From: Caballeronia megalochromosomata
Lineage (GTDB): Bacteria; Pseudomonadota; Gammaproteobacteria; Burkholderiales; Burkholderiaceae
Direction: 5' to 3'
DNA length: 64,000 nucleotides
Assembly: GCA_001580565.1 (NCBI GenBank)
Contig: LRBF01000268.1
Coordinates: forward strand, 62,001-126,000
Position 1 is the stretch's first letter. Each line of letters begins with the position of its first letter. Below, piece after piece: positions 42,023 through 51,032 of this stretch. Both the position numbers and the translations under genes were made by a program. The notes under the pieces were generated by a model that was not told the origin of the DNA, ran no database searches, and was given only the letters and a program-made list of their open reading frames with translations.

Positions 42023-42928
42023 ATGAGGCGCATCCCGAACTTCGTTCTCCTGCGCGCATTCGAAGCGGCCGCGCGTCTTGAGAGCTTCACGCTTGCCGCA
42101 AGCGAGCTTCATCTCACCCAATCGGCGATCAGCCATCAGATCAAGGAACTCGAGCAGTATTTCGGCAGACCGCTTTTTCATCGGCGCAACCGGCGTGTGG
42201 AGACGACATCCGAAGGCCGGCGCCTGCACGAGAGCCTTGGACGTGTGTTCGATGTGATCGAAGCCGCATGCGCCGAAGTGACGCTGGATCCGCTCGCGCA
42301 AGTGCTCGCCGTTCACTGCGCGCCGAGCTTCGCAGTGAAATGGCTCGGGCCGCGCCTGCCTGAATTCATGCAGGCGCATCCGAACGTGACGATCCGTCTG
42401 TCATCGGACGCGGAGCCCGCCGATCTTGTCCGCGCGCGTGAAGTCGATGTCGCGATTTCGTATGGCTTCGCGCATGACCGGGCGGGCGTCGTCTCGCGCG
42501 CGCTGGGCACGGAGCGCATCATCCCGATGTGCTCGCCTTCCCTGTTGAAGCACGGCGTGCCGGCCGCGGCGCAGATCACGGCGATGACTTTAATCGACTC
42601 GCAATTGAGCCGCGTGACATGGCCGGGCTGGTTCGCGCTCAACGGTCTCGAGATGCCGCGTGGGCCGCGCCCCTCGTTCGACCGGGCGGCGCTCGCGATA
42701 TCGGCGGCGGTGGATGGCATGGGCGTCGCGCTGGAAACGACGCGACTCGCCGAGCGCGAGCTTGCGCGCGGCGATCTGATCGAGCTGGGCGCGGGCGTGT
42801 TCGCGCCGCTCGCCAGGGAGACGCACTTTCTTTCCTATCGCGTCAATGAACGCAATATCGAAAAAGTGAAGTGTTTCTGCGACTGGCTGCTGGCGAAAGC
42901 CGGCCTCGAAGAAGTGGACGAAGCCTGA
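42023..42928 (+). CDS. LysR-family regulator (GcvA-like)
   Basis: A 301-residue LysR protein of the GcvA/AmpR-like group: PNFVLLRAFEAAARLESFTLAASELHLTQSAISHQIKELE at the start, VHCAPSFAVKWLGPRLPEF and a C-terminal HFLSYRVNERN. Divergent from the MFS transporter (120-base gap), which it may control. Confidence 0.9.
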   Translation: MRRIPNFVLLRAFEAAARLESFTLAASELHLTQSAISHQIKELEQYFGRPLFHRRNRRVETTSEGRRLHESLGRVFDVIEAACAEVTLDPLAQVLAVHCAPSFAVKWLGPRLPEFMQAHPNVTIRLSSDAEPADLVRAREVDVAISYGFAHDRAGVVSRALGTERIIPMCSPSLLKHGVPAAAQITAMTLIDSQLSRVTWPGWFALNGLEMPRGPRPSFDRAALAISAAVDGMGVALETTRLAERELARGDLIELGAGVFAPLARETHFLSYRVNERNIEKVKCFCDWLLAKAGLEEVDEA

Positions 42929-42935
42929 GCCCGCG

Positions 42936-43331
42936 TCAGGCCGCCTGTCTGGCCCTTTCCTCTTCCACCATGCGTGCATGCGCATACACACGGTCGCGTT
43001 CGCGCGCGACGAGCGTGCGCTTGCGCGCGAGCGTCTGCCGATGATATTTCGGATCGCCCATCTGCATCACGTAGTCACCATGCCGGTGACGCAGATAACG
43101 CTGGAAGAACTCCGCGCCGGGCAAGCCGCTGTCGAGCGCCATAAGCACGCCGTAGTCGATGTCGCACACGTCGCCGAGCGTCTTGATCGCGGATTCGAGC
43201 GCGGCATAGCGCTGAGGTAGCGGCACACTCTTGTCGCATAGTGAATGAAAGCGCTGATAGGTCAGCACCTGCCCATGCGATGCACAACGCCATAACGCCT
43301 TCGCAAGCCGTTGACTGAGTTCCGTTTCCAC
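42936..43331 (-). CDS. Conserved hypothetical protein of Burkholderiales
   Basis: A 131-residue protein I recognise as a conserved type in Burkholderiales but cannot assign. It is helical and charged, with DVCDIDYGVLMALDSGLPGAEFFQRYLRHRHGDY in the middle and a basic C-terminal helix (LARKRTLVARERDRVYAHARMVEEERARQ). No signal peptide, membrane segment or catalytic motif. Convergent with the LysR gene (7-base gap); codon use is normal, which supports it as a real gene. Confidence 0.7.
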   Translation of the reverse strand: METELSQRLAKALWRCASHGQVLTYQRFHSLCDKSVPLPQRYAALESAIKTLGDVCDIDYGVLMALDSGLPGAEFFQRYLRHRHGDYVMQMGDPKYHRQTLARKRTLVARERDRVYAHARMVEEERARQAA

Positions 43332-44306
43332 GTTTCCTCCCGCATGGTGTGCGGATCGTATGCGTGCGACATTCCGCCATCATCCGAACATCGATGACGG
43401 CAACTGGTTGCCTGGAAATCACCTGCAACGCCAAGAGATATGCGCGAGGCTTGTCATTGCGCCGCGTCGCTTTGTGTGCATCGTTAAATACGGACTGCGC
43501 AAAGCAGATATGCTGAAGCACACAGTCTTCGGAAATCCGGCTAATACGTTTTATAAATTCGTTTGTTTCTATTTCTCGCGCCGAAAGAAAGAGCACGAAT
43601 AGCCAAGAATACGAAATGCGTTAAATGCCATGCTGGTCAGGTCTTGCACGATGCGATACGAGCGCGACGCCGAGTACGGGGCCTGCGCAGTGCGGCAAGC
43701 TTCTGAATACGTCTGATACGGGCGATACAACGCAAAGCGCGAATGCTGCGCGCTTTCGCTTATGATCTGCTTCGATGAGTCCTGGTGAATCCCACGTCAC
43801 GGCGCCGCGCTTTCTGACTGACGATTCACGTAGCGGCTGCGATCCGATTACATGCTAGCAAACATATTGCGGGAAACCAAGAAGAGTTTCCGCGTGCGAG
43901 AGTGCCGCGGTTTTTCACGCGGCTGTCATTCGGCATATTTTTCCCAACCGAGTTTTCCACTTAATGAACAACGCTTATTCGCGTTGCCGTGAGAAGCAAT
44001 GGCGACAAAACGATTAACCCGCTTTAGCAAGGCGCAAAGCCGGATGCACGAAAACGGGCCTGTCCGGCTTCGGTCTCCGGCGCACCGCTTCACGCGCGGC
44101 GCGGCGCTTAAGACTGGTTTAAGCCTGAGAGACTAAAACGTGTCAAATGAAGCAGGCGTGAAGATGGCCCAAGCCAGTTCACCCTGCAGCATCGAACGTC
44201 CACGCGGATGGTCAGACCGGGCAACGCCGCTCGCGCATTCCAACGGCGCGATCAGGCGCAGGCGATGATCATCCCATTCAGCCCGGCAGGAATGCCGGGC
44301 TTTTTT
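43332..44306. other. Long non-coding region with a candidate small RNA
   Basis: Almost 1 kb without a convincing protein gene. GC is lower and irregular, with AT-rich pieces near 43480-43620 and 43920-44030. The right end carries a strong plus-strand terminator (44281-44308) although no plus-strand protein gene precedes it, and an 11-base-spaced TTAAG direct repeat at 44108-44123. Open frames such as 43360-43602 lack an RBS and plausible composition. Confidence 0.55.
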
Positions 44307-44308
44307 TT
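44108..44308 (+). ncRNA. Candidate small RNA (plus strand) ending at a strong terminator
   Basis: Upstream of a strong rho-independent terminator there is no coding gene on this strand. TTAAG at 44108-44112 and again at 44119-44123 forms an 11-base-phased direct repeat, the arrangement recognised by OmpR-type regulators, one of which is encoded nearby (45839-46570). A transcript of very roughly 100-170 bases starting after 44130 would fit. The 5' end and promoter cannot be placed with confidence, and the T-run overlaps the kinase stop codon. Confidence 0.35.
44281..44308 (+). terminator. Strong rho-independent terminator on the plus strand
   Basis: GCCCGGCA (44281-44288), loop GGAA, TGCCGGGC (44293-44300), then eight T residues (44301-44308). 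The T-run is on the plus-strand side only, so it acts on plus-strand transcription rather than on the kinase gene, whose stop it overlaps. Confidence 0.9.
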
Positions 44309-45842
44309 ATCCGCGCCATCCGCGCGTGTGCGGCGCGCCGTCGCCGGTCTGCGCGACAGCGGCGGGCAAGTCGAAGCGAAACGTCGTACCCATGGCCTGT
44401 GTATCGATCATGCGAATCTGGCTGCCGTGCAGCTGCAGCATGCGTTGCACGATGAGCAAGCCGAGACCTCCGCGATGCGCGCCGCCTGACGCGAACGGAC
44501 GCTGAAAGAGCGCCTCGCGCAGCGCCGGCGCAATCCCCGCGCCTGTGTCGCTGACCGTGACCTCGACTCTGTCAGCATGATCGCGCCCGTGTGCGAGCGT
44601 CACGTCCACGGTGCCTTGCGCGGGCGTATGCCGGATCGCGTTGTCGAGCAGATTCGTGAGCACGCGTTCGATCATGCCCAGATCCGCCATGACGCTGGGC
44701 AGGCGCGGCGCGATCTGCGCATTCAGCCGCACGCCTTTCGACTGCGCGGACAGTTCGAACTTCTCGAATACATCCTGCACGAGATCGGTCAGCGAAAACG
44801 GCTCGGCTTCCGGCGCGACCATGCCATGTTCGAGCTTCGCGAGCTCGAACAACGACTGCGCGAGATGACCCACCTTCGCGCTTTGCGCGAGCGCGATCGA
44901 AAGATAGCGGCGCCGGTCGGTATCGGGCAGCGTGTCGGACTTGAGCGACAGCGTCTCCAGATAACCGTGCAGCGACGACAGCGGCGTGCGCAGATCGTGC
45001 GAGATATTCGCGACCATCTCGCGACGTTCGCGATCCTGTTGGCCGAGCGCCCGCCACTGCTCGCCGATGCGCTCGGCCATCTCCGCGAACGCGCTTTCGA
45101 GCACGACGATCTCGTCGCGCTCGTTCTCCCGCGCGTCGGCCGTATGCGTTGCCGACATCGAAGGCAGAGGCGGTTGCGCGGGCGCGCCGCGCGCGTCGAA
45201 CTTGCGCATCGCTTCGGTGAGGCGGCGCAGCGGCCGCGTGACGAGCCCGAACGCGACCACGCCCGCGACCAGGCCGAGCAAGGTGACGAGGCCCATCGAC
45301 GCAAGCGTGGTGCGCAACACCGCGCTCGCCGATGCCTTCGCGGCCAGTGCGTCGTGCTCCTCGCCGAGCAGCACCACATAGACATAGCCGAACGGCGGTT
45401 TGCCGGGCGCGGCGAGCGGCGCGGCGCTGAACACCTTGCGCTTGTCGTCGCTGCGCGGATCGTCGCCGAGGATCGGCAAGGGCGCGCCGTCGAGGAACTC
45501 GCGCACCGGCGCAAGATCGACGCGATCGCGCTTCAGGTGTCCGGGCGGCGCGTCGTCGGCGCGGATGCGGCCCGTGTCATCGAGCAGATAGACCTCGACG
45601 CTCGGGTTCACCACCATCAACTGACTGAAGAGCCGGCGCACGGCCGGCGCGTCGATATCGTTCGCATAGGCGAGCGCGCCGTCATGTGCGATGTGGGCCG
45701 CAAGCCCGCGCGACAGGCTCTGAATGACCTCCTTCTCGCGCAGATCGCTCGCGCGGATCTGCAGCCACGCCGACGCGCCGCAGCACGCGAGCAGCAGCAC
45801 GCAAAACACCGCGAAGAGCCGTTGTGACAGCGTGAGTTTCAC
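44307..45842 (-). CDS. Membrane sensor histidine kinase
   Basis: A 511-residue kinase: membrane helices at about 8-26 and 178-201 frame a periplasmic sensor domain, followed by HAMP (about 202-265), phospho-acceptor His282 (ISHDLRTPLSSLHGY) and an ATPase domain (NLLDNAIRHTPAQG, DTGAGI, GGLGLLIV). Its ATG overlaps the stop of the response-regulator gene. Being opposite the msrB-dipZ-msrA operon, it may sense periplasmic oxidative or thiol stress; two cysteines (20, 21) sit in the first membrane helix. Confidence 0.92.
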   Translation of the reverse strand: MKLTLSQRLFAVFCVLLLACCGASAWLQIRASDLREKEVIQSLSRGLAAHIAHDGALAYANDIDAPAVRRLFSQLMVVNPSVEVYLLDDTGRIRADDAPPGHLKRDRVDLAPVREFLDGAPLPILGDDPRSDDKRKVFSAAPLAAPGKPPFGYVYVVLLGEEHDALAAKASASAVLRTTLASMGLVTLLGLVAGVVAFGLVTRPLRRLTEAMRKFDARGAPAQPPLPSMSATHTADARENERDEIVVLESAFAEMAERIGEQWRALGQQDRERREMVANISHDLRTPLSSLHGYLETLSLKSDTLPDTDRRRYLSIALAQSAKVGHLAQSLFELAKLEHGMVAPEAEPFSLTDLVQDVFEKFELSAQSKGVRLNAQIAPRLPSVMADLGMIERVLTNLLDNAIRHTPAQGTVDVTLAHGRDHADRVEVTVSDTGAGIAPALREALFQRPFASGGAHRGGLGLLIVQRMLQLHGSQIRMIDTQAMGTTFRFDLPAAVAQTGDGAPHTRGWRG

Positions 45843-46570
45843 GGCTTGGCGTCCTTGCCTTCGGGTGCTTGCGTCGCGAGCTTATAGCCGTGGCCCCATA
45901 CCGTGAGAATGCGTCTGGGATCGGCGGCATCCTTCTCCACTTTCGCGCGCAGCCGGTTGATATGCGTGTTGACGGTGTGCTCATAACCTTCATGCCGATA
46001 ACCCCATACGGCGTTGAGCAGATCCATGCGCGAGAACACTTTGCCCGGATGACGCGCGAAGTGATACAGCAGATCGAATTCGCGTGGCGTGAGCTCGATG
46101 CGCGCGCCATCGACCCACGCTTCACGTGCGAGCGGATCGATCGCGATGCCCGCGATCTCGATGCGCCCCGCCTCCACCCGCGAGTCCTTCGCAACCGCAT
46201 CGACGCGGCGCAGCAACGCCTTCACGCGCGCGACGAGTTCGAGCACCGAGAACGGCTTCGCGAGATAGTCGTCCGCGCCGAGTTCGAGACCGAGTATGCG
46301 ATGCACCTCGCTGGAACGCGCGCTCGTGATGATGATCGGCGTATAGCGCGTCATGGCGCGCGCGCGGCGGCAGATTTCGAGGCCATCGACGCCGGGCAGC
46401 ATCAGATCGAGAATCAGCGCGTCCCAGCCGCCCTGCTCCAGGAGGCGCAGCCCTTCGGTGCCATCGGCGCTATGCACGACCTCGTAGCGCTCGTCGCGCA
46501 GATTGAGACTCAGCACATCGGCGATATGCATGTCGTCTTCGACGATCAGAATGCGTTTCGGATGGTCCAT
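45839..46570 (-). CDS. OmpR-family response regulator
   Basis: A 243-residue regulator: receiver domain with acidic pair EDD (11-13), phospho-acceptor Asp55 (LILDLMLPG) and Lys of AKPFS, then a winged-helix DNA-binding domain (ELTPREFDLLYHFARHPGKVFSRMDLLNAVWG; VNTHINRLRAKVE). Followed by the kinase gene with a 4-base overlap. Divergent from msrB; the 174-base region between them has an AT-rich TTTAATTTAAC element at 46661-46671 that could be its site. Confidence 0.93.
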   Translation of the reverse strand: MDHPKRILIVEDDMHIADVLSLNLRDERYEVVHSADGTEGLRLLEQGGWDALILDLMLPGVDGLEICRRARAMTRYTPIIITSARSSEVHRILGLELGADDYLAKPFSVLELVARVKALLRRVDAVAKDSRVEAGRIEIAGIAIDPLAREAWVDGARIELTPREFDLLYHFARHPGKVFSRMDLLNAVWGYRHEGYEHTVNTHINRLRAKVEKDAADPRRILTVWGHGYKLATQAPEGKDAKP

Positions 46571-46744
46571 GAGCGAATGTCGAATGATGCGCGCCCTATC
46601 CGCAGAAGAAATGGGCGAGTGTCAGTGCCATTGTGCAGAAAAGCGCGCGGCGAAGTATCACATTTAATTTAACTTTCGGTGAGGACTCGGGGATGCGCGC
46701 GCGACTACGATGCGGCTAACCCACTCGAAAACGAGGAACGCATC

Positions 46745-47260
46745 ATGCAAACCCGCCGCCGTTTTCTCCTCACGGGCACCGCGGCCGCAGCCGCCGCGTT
46801 CGCCCTGGGCGGGCGCCTGCGCGCGCTCGCGGCCAGCTCCGAGCCGCAGGCGCCGTCGCAGGAACGCTTCGAAATCGTGCATACCGATGACGAATGGCGC
46901 CGCCTGCTGAATCCCGTGCAATTCGAGGTGCTGCGCCGCGAAGGGACCGAGCGCCCGTATACGAGCCCGCTGAACGACGAGCATCGCGCGGGCACCTTCA
47001 GTTGCGCGGGCTGCAAGCTGGCGGTGTTCTCGTCGCGCACCAAGTTCGATAGTCACACGGGCTGGCCGAGCTTCTGGGCGCCGCTCGATCATGCAGTGGC
47101 GACGCGTATCGACGGCTCGTTCGGCATCGAGCGCACGGAAGTGCATTGCCGGCGCTGCGGCGGGCATCTGGGCCACGTCTTCGACGACGGTCCGAAGCCC
47201 ACGGGGCTGCGCTACTGCATGAACGGCGTCGCCATGAATTTCACGCCGGGCGCGGCCTGA
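46745..47260 (+). CDS. msrB: Tat-exported peptide-methionine (R)-sulfoxide reductase MsrB
   Basis: A 171-residue MsrB with a twin-arginine signal (TRRRFLLTG, residues 3-11). Zinc cysteines are Cys87/Cys90 (CAGC) and Cys135/Cys138 (CRRC); catalytic Cys158 sits in RYCMNG; the HTGWPSFW motif is intact. It reduces methionine-R-sulfoxide in periplasmic proteins. Start at 46745 follows GAGGAACGCATC; the upstream ATG at 46679 would hide the Tat signal. First gene of an msrB-dipZ-msrA operon. Confidence 0.92.
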   Translation: MQTRRRFLLTGTAAAAAAFALGGRLRALAASSEPQAPSQERFEIVHTDDEWRRLLNPVQFEVLRREGTERPYTSPLNDEHRAGTFSCAGCKLAVFSSRTKFDSHTGWPSFWAPLDHAVATRIDGSFGIERTEVHCRRCGGHLGHVFDDGPKPTGLRYCMNGVAMNFTPGAA

Positions 47261-47300
47261 ACCGCGTTCACACCACGATCAACCTCGAACCGACACCATC

Positions 47301-49109
47301 ATGTTGCTCATCGTCCTTGCCTATCTCGGCGGCGCCCTGACGATTCTCAGTCCGTGCATCCTGCCGGTGCTTCCCTTCGTGTTCTCGCGCGCGGACCAGC
47401 CGTTCGTGAAGAGCGGTCTGCCGCTGCTCGCGGGCATGGGCCTGACTTTCGCCGTGGTCGCGACGCTCGCGGCGGTGGGCGGCGGCTGGGTCACGCAGGC
47501 CAATCAATACGGCCGCTGGGCCGCGATCGTGCTGCTCGCGGTGTTCGGTCTCACGCTGCTTTTGCCGAGCGTCGCCGAGCGCGTGATGCATCCGCTCGTG
47601 AGCGCGGGCAACCGTCTCACGGCCTTTGCGCAACGCGGCGACGGCAAGCCGACTTTCGGTGGATCGTTCGTGCTCGGCATTGCGACGGGTCTCTTGTGGG
47701 CGCCCTGCGCGGGCCCGATCCTCGGCCTCGTGCTGACGGGCGCGGCGCTCAACGGCGCGAGCGCCGGCACCACGCTGCTGCTGCTCGCCTACGCGGCCGG
47801 CGCGGCGAGTTCGCTTGCGGTCGCGTTGCTGATCGGCGGCCGCGTGTTCGCGGCGATGAAACGCTCGCTCGGCGCGGGCGAATGGGTGCGGCGCGGCATC
47901 GGCGCCGCGATGCTGCTCGGCGTCGTTGCGATCGCGCTCGGACTCGACACCGGCGTGCTCGCGCGCGTGTCGACGGTCGCGACGTCCGGTATCGAACAGC
48001 AACTCGTCGACAAGCTCTCGAACAAAAACAATGGCGCGATGATGATGTCCGCGAAGCCCGCCAACAACGGAGCGATGATGCGCACGAGCACCGAGCCGCC
48101 GAAATCCGCGAACCCGGCGCCGCTGCCCGTGGAAGGCACGCTTCCGTCGCTCGACGGCGCGGTGCAGTGGCTGAACTCCCCTCCGCTCACGAAGGAAGCG
48201 TTGCGCGGCAAGGTCGTGCTCGTCGATGTATGGACGTACTCGTGCATCAACTGCCTGCGCACGCTGCCGTATGTGAAAACGTGGGCGCAGAAGTATCGCG
48301 ATCAGGGCCTCGTCGTGATCGGCGTGCATGCGCCGGAGTTCGCGTTCGAGCGCAACGTCGACAACGTGAAGCAGGCGATTCACGATCTCGGCATCGACTA
48401 TCCCGTCGCGATCGACAACAACTTTGCGATCTGGCGCGCGCTGAACAATCAGTACTGGCCGGCGCATTATTTCGTCGATGCCGAGGGCAACATCCGCTAT
48501 CACCACTTCGGCGAGGGCGATTACGCGCACTCCGAGCATGTGATCCAGCAATTGCTCGCCGAAGCAGGACACGGCGTCGCGCCTTCCATGTCGATGACGT
48601 CGAAGAGCGGTGACGATGCCATCGGCGAAGGCGCGATGATGCAGGCCGACAACACGGACATGCGCTCGCCGGAAACGTATATCGGTTACGAGCGCGCGGA
48701 GCAGTTCATGTCGCCGGGCGGCGAAGCAGCGGATCGCCTTCACGACTATGCCGCACCCAAAGCGCTCGACGTCAACGACTGGGGCCTCGCGGGCGCGTGG
48801 AAGGTCGGCGCGGAGCATGCGACGCTCGAAGGCGCGACGGGCCGCATCGTGTATCGCTTTCACGCCCGCGATCTGCATCTCGTGCTCGGGCCGTCGAAGG
48901 ACGGCAAGCCCGTGCGCTTTCGCGTGAGCATCGACGGCGCGGCGCCGGGCGCCTCGCACGGCAGCGACGTGCTGGCGGACGGAAGTGGTACCGTCACCGA
49001 ACAGCGCCTCTATCAGCTCGTGCGGCAAACGGGCCCCGTCGCGGATCGCACGTTCACGATCGAGTTTCTCGACCCGGGCGTTCAGGCGTACGCCTTCACG
49101 TTCGGTTGA
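47301..49109 (+). CDS. dipZ: DipZ/CcdA-like thiol transporter fused to a thioredoxin domain
   Basis: A 602-residue DipZ-type protein. The N-terminal CcdA-like part (residues 1-220, about six helices) has redox Cys19 (LSPCILPVLPF) and Cys136 (LLWAPCAGP). A Met/Asn-rich linker (about 240-275) leads to a periplasmic thioredoxin-like domain with Cys315/Cys318 (YSCINCLRTLP), and a C-terminal beta domain of DipZ type follows (about 465-602). It carries electrons from cytosolic thioredoxin to the periplasm, here evidently to MsrB and MsrA. Confidence 0.93.
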   Translation: MLLIVLAYLGGALTILSPCILPVLPFVFSRADQPFVKSGLPLLAGMGLTFAVVATLAAVGGGWVTQANQYGRWAAIVLLAVFGLTLLLPSVAERVMHPLVSAGNRLTAFAQRGDGKPTFGGSFVLGIATGLLWAPCAGPILGLVLTGAALNGASAGTTLLLLAYAAGAASSLAVALLIGGRVFAAMKRSLGAGEWVRRGIGAAMLLGVVAIALGLDTGVLARVSTVATSGIEQQLVDKLSNKNNGAMMMSAKPANNGAMMRTSTEPPKSANPAPLPVEGTLPSLDGAVQWLNSPPLTKEALRGKVVLVDVWTYSCINCLRTLPYVKTWAQKYRDQGLVVIGVHAPEFAFERNVDNVKQAIHDLGIDYPVAIDNNFAIWRALNNQYWPAHYFVDAEGNIRYHHFGEGDYAHSEHVIQQLLAEAGHGVAPSMSMTSKSGDDAIGEGAMMQADNTDMRSPETYIGYERAEQFMSPGGEAADRLHDYAAPKALDVNDWGLAGAWKVGAEHATLEGATGRIVYRFHARDLHLVLGPSKDGKPVRFRVSIDGAAPGASHGSDVLADGSGTVTEQRLYQLVRQTGPVADRTFTIEFLDPGVQAYAFTFG

Positions 49110-49133
49110 ACGAGACTTTCCTGAGGAGCAGAG

Positions 49134-49847
49134 ATGTTCAAGACCACCAGCAAGACATTCAAGGCCGCGAGCGTGGCCGTGCTGTTCGCGGGCGCGTTCG
49201 CATTGCAGCGCGCCGCGCATTCGAGCGAGCCAGCCGTGAAAATCCCGCCGCCCGCGCACGACGAAACCGCGGGCGCCGTGCACACGGAGACCGCCGTGTT
49301 CGCGGGCGGTTGTTTCTGGGGCGTACAGGGCGTGTTTCAGCACGTGCGCGGCGTCAAGGAAGTGATGTCGGGCTATGCGGGCGGCGCGCCCACTACCGCG
49401 CAATACGAGCGCGTCAGTGAAGGCGACACGGGACACGCGGAATCGGTGCGCATCACGTACGATCCGGCGCAGGTCTCCTATGGCAAGCTGTTGCAGATCT
49501 TCTTCTCTGTCGCGCACAACCCGACCGAGCTGAACTATCAGGGCCCGGATCACGGCACGCAATACCGCTCGGCGGTATTTCCGACGAATGCGGCGCAGCG
49601 CGATATCGCCGGTGCCTATATCGCGCAACTCGACAAGGCGCACGTGTATGGCGGCAAGATCGTCACGAAGGTCGAAGACTACAAGGGCTTTTATCCGGCC
49701 GAAGGCTATCACCAGAACTATCTGACGGAGCATCCGGAAAGCCCGTATATCGCGATCAACGATCTGCCGAAAGTGGCCAATCTGAAGCAGATGTTTCCGG
49801 ATGCGTATCGTCAGGATGCGGTGCTCGTGGCGGTGGCGTCCAGGTAG
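49134..49847 (+). CDS. msrA: Exported peptide-methionine (S)-sulfoxide reductase MsrA
   Basis: A 237-residue MsrA with an N-terminal signal or anchor segment (about residues 8-28) and the catalytic Cys60 in AGGCFWG, followed by GYAGG and YHQNYL motifs. It repairs methionine-S-sulfoxide. RBS GAGGAGCAGAG; 24 bases after dipZ. With a Tat-MsrB and DipZ in one operon, this is a self-contained envelope repair set. The last 37 bases overlap the end of the convergent aminotransferase gene. Confidence 0.93.
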   Translation: MFKTTSKTFKAASVAVLFAGAFALQRAAHSSEPAVKIPPPAHDETAGAVHTETAVFAGGCFWGVQGVFQHVRGVKEVMSGYAGGAPTTAQYERVSEGDTGHAESVRITYDPAQVSYGKLLQIFFSVAHNPTELNYQGPDHGTQYRSAVFPTNAAQRDIAGAYIAQLDKAHVYGGKIVTKVEDYKGFYPAEGYHQNYLTEHPESPYIAINDLPKVANLKQMFPDAYRQDAVLVAVASR

Positions 49848-50938
49848 GCATCGAGAAGCGCGAGCACCTCGGGCATGTTGCGCCTGCCGAAACCGAGCCG
49901 GACATGAGCGTCGCCGTGATCGAGCAGCGTGGACGGCAGCAGCAGCACGCCCGTGGTGTCGAGCAGGTCGGCGCAGAATTGCTGCGCGTGCCCGCGCTTC
50001 AGGCGCACGAAGCCGATCGTGCCCGCGCGCGGACGATGCCATTCGAAGCGATCCGCGTGGCGCGCGAAGAAGGCATCGAGCACGCGCAGATTGGCGCGCA
50101 CAATCGACACATTGCGTTCGATCAGCGCATCGCTGTGGCGCACGGCGATTGACGCAAGGTACTCGCTCGGTGCGCTGTTGCTGATGGTGAGATAGTCCTT
50201 GAACGTGCTCATGCGTTCGAGCACCTGCGCGCTTTTCGTCGCGATCCATCCGAGACGCAGGCCCGCGAGTCCGTGCGTTTTCGACAGCGCGCCGAGCGAG
50301 ATCGCGCGCTCGTACACGTCGCACGCCGCGGGCAGGCGATCGGCAGGATCGTGCTCCAGCCCGCGATACACCTCGTCGCTGAAGAGCCATAGTCCGTGCT
50401 TGCGCGCGAACGCGACGATCGCGTCGAACACGCCGCGCGACGGCAGATAGCCGGTCGGATTGTGCGGCGCGCAGATCACGAGCGCACGCGTGGCGGGCGT
50501 GACGAGCGTGTCGAGTTCATCCGGATCGAGCGCCCAGGCCGCCTCCTCGTTCGCCTTCCACGGCGACACGCGCACGCCCATGGCCTCGGCCACAGAATAA
50601 TGCGACTGATAGCCGGGCATATGCACGATCACGTGATCGCCCGGCGCGAGCATCGTGTGCATGAACGAATAGATCGCTTCCTGCGCGCCCGTGTGCACGA
50701 TGATTTCATCTTCCTTGATGTGCTCGTATCGTGTCGCGAGTTCGCGGCGCAGTGCGGGCGCGCCGGGATACTCGGTATAGCCGAGCCAGGTCTCGCGCAA
50801 TCTGTCGATCGCACCGGGTTCGTATGCAAGCAAATCTCCGATGGACATCGACTCGGGATCGGAACTGCACAACAGATGGCGCGCGGTGAATTCATGTCGC
50901 GCGAAATAGCGTTCGAGTTTGAAGGGGTTCGGTTGCAT
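49811..50938 (-). CDS. Class I/II PLP-dependent aminotransferase
   Basis: A 375-residue fold-type I aminotransferase. Motifs: PHNPTGY with the PLP-ring Asn, SDEVYRGLEHD, and the PLP lysine in SLGALSKTHGLAGLRLGW. Related enzymes act on arginine, alanine or capreomycidine-like amino acids. The start at 50938 gives a normal N-terminus, though no strong RBS is seen; an ATG at 50992 is the alternative. Divergent from an ArgP-like LysR gene, which suggests an amino-acid-responsive unit. Confidence 0.88.
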   Translation of the reverse strand: MQPNPFKLERYFARHEFTARHLLCSSDPESMSIGDLLAYEPGAIDRLRETWLGYTEYPGAPALRRELATRYEHIKEDEIIVHTGAQEAIYSFMHTMLAPGDHVIVHMPGYQSHYSVAEAMGVRVSPWKANEEAAWALDPDELDTLVTPATRALVICAPHNPTGYLPSRGVFDAIVAFARKHGLWLFSDEVYRGLEHDPADRLPAACDVYERAISLGALSKTHGLAGLRLGWIATKSAQVLERMSTFKDYLTISNSAPSEYLASIAVRHSDALIERNVSIVRANLRVLDAFFARHADRFEWHRPRAGTIGFVRLKRGHAQQFCADLLDTTGVLLLPSTLLDHGDAHVRLGFGRRNMPEVLALLDAYLDATATSTAS

Positions 50939-51032
50939 GGCGTCGCTTGATCGGGTTCGAAGAAGGCCATAGTCTGCATGGTGAACATGCATTCAAACAG
51001 CTAAACTTTCTAATTTCGATTAAGGAACGCTA

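Noticed and set aside
43360..43602. 80-codon plus-strand frame in the long non-coding region
   Set aside because: No RBS, no similarity, and it reads across the AT-rich end; not enough evidence for a gene.
47268..50390. A 1040-codon open frame on the minus strand opposite msrA, dipZ and part of the aminotransferase region
   Set aside because: It mirrors well-supported genes on both strands, is Arg/His/Asp-rich with no recognisable domain, and reflects the high GC third positions of the real genes.
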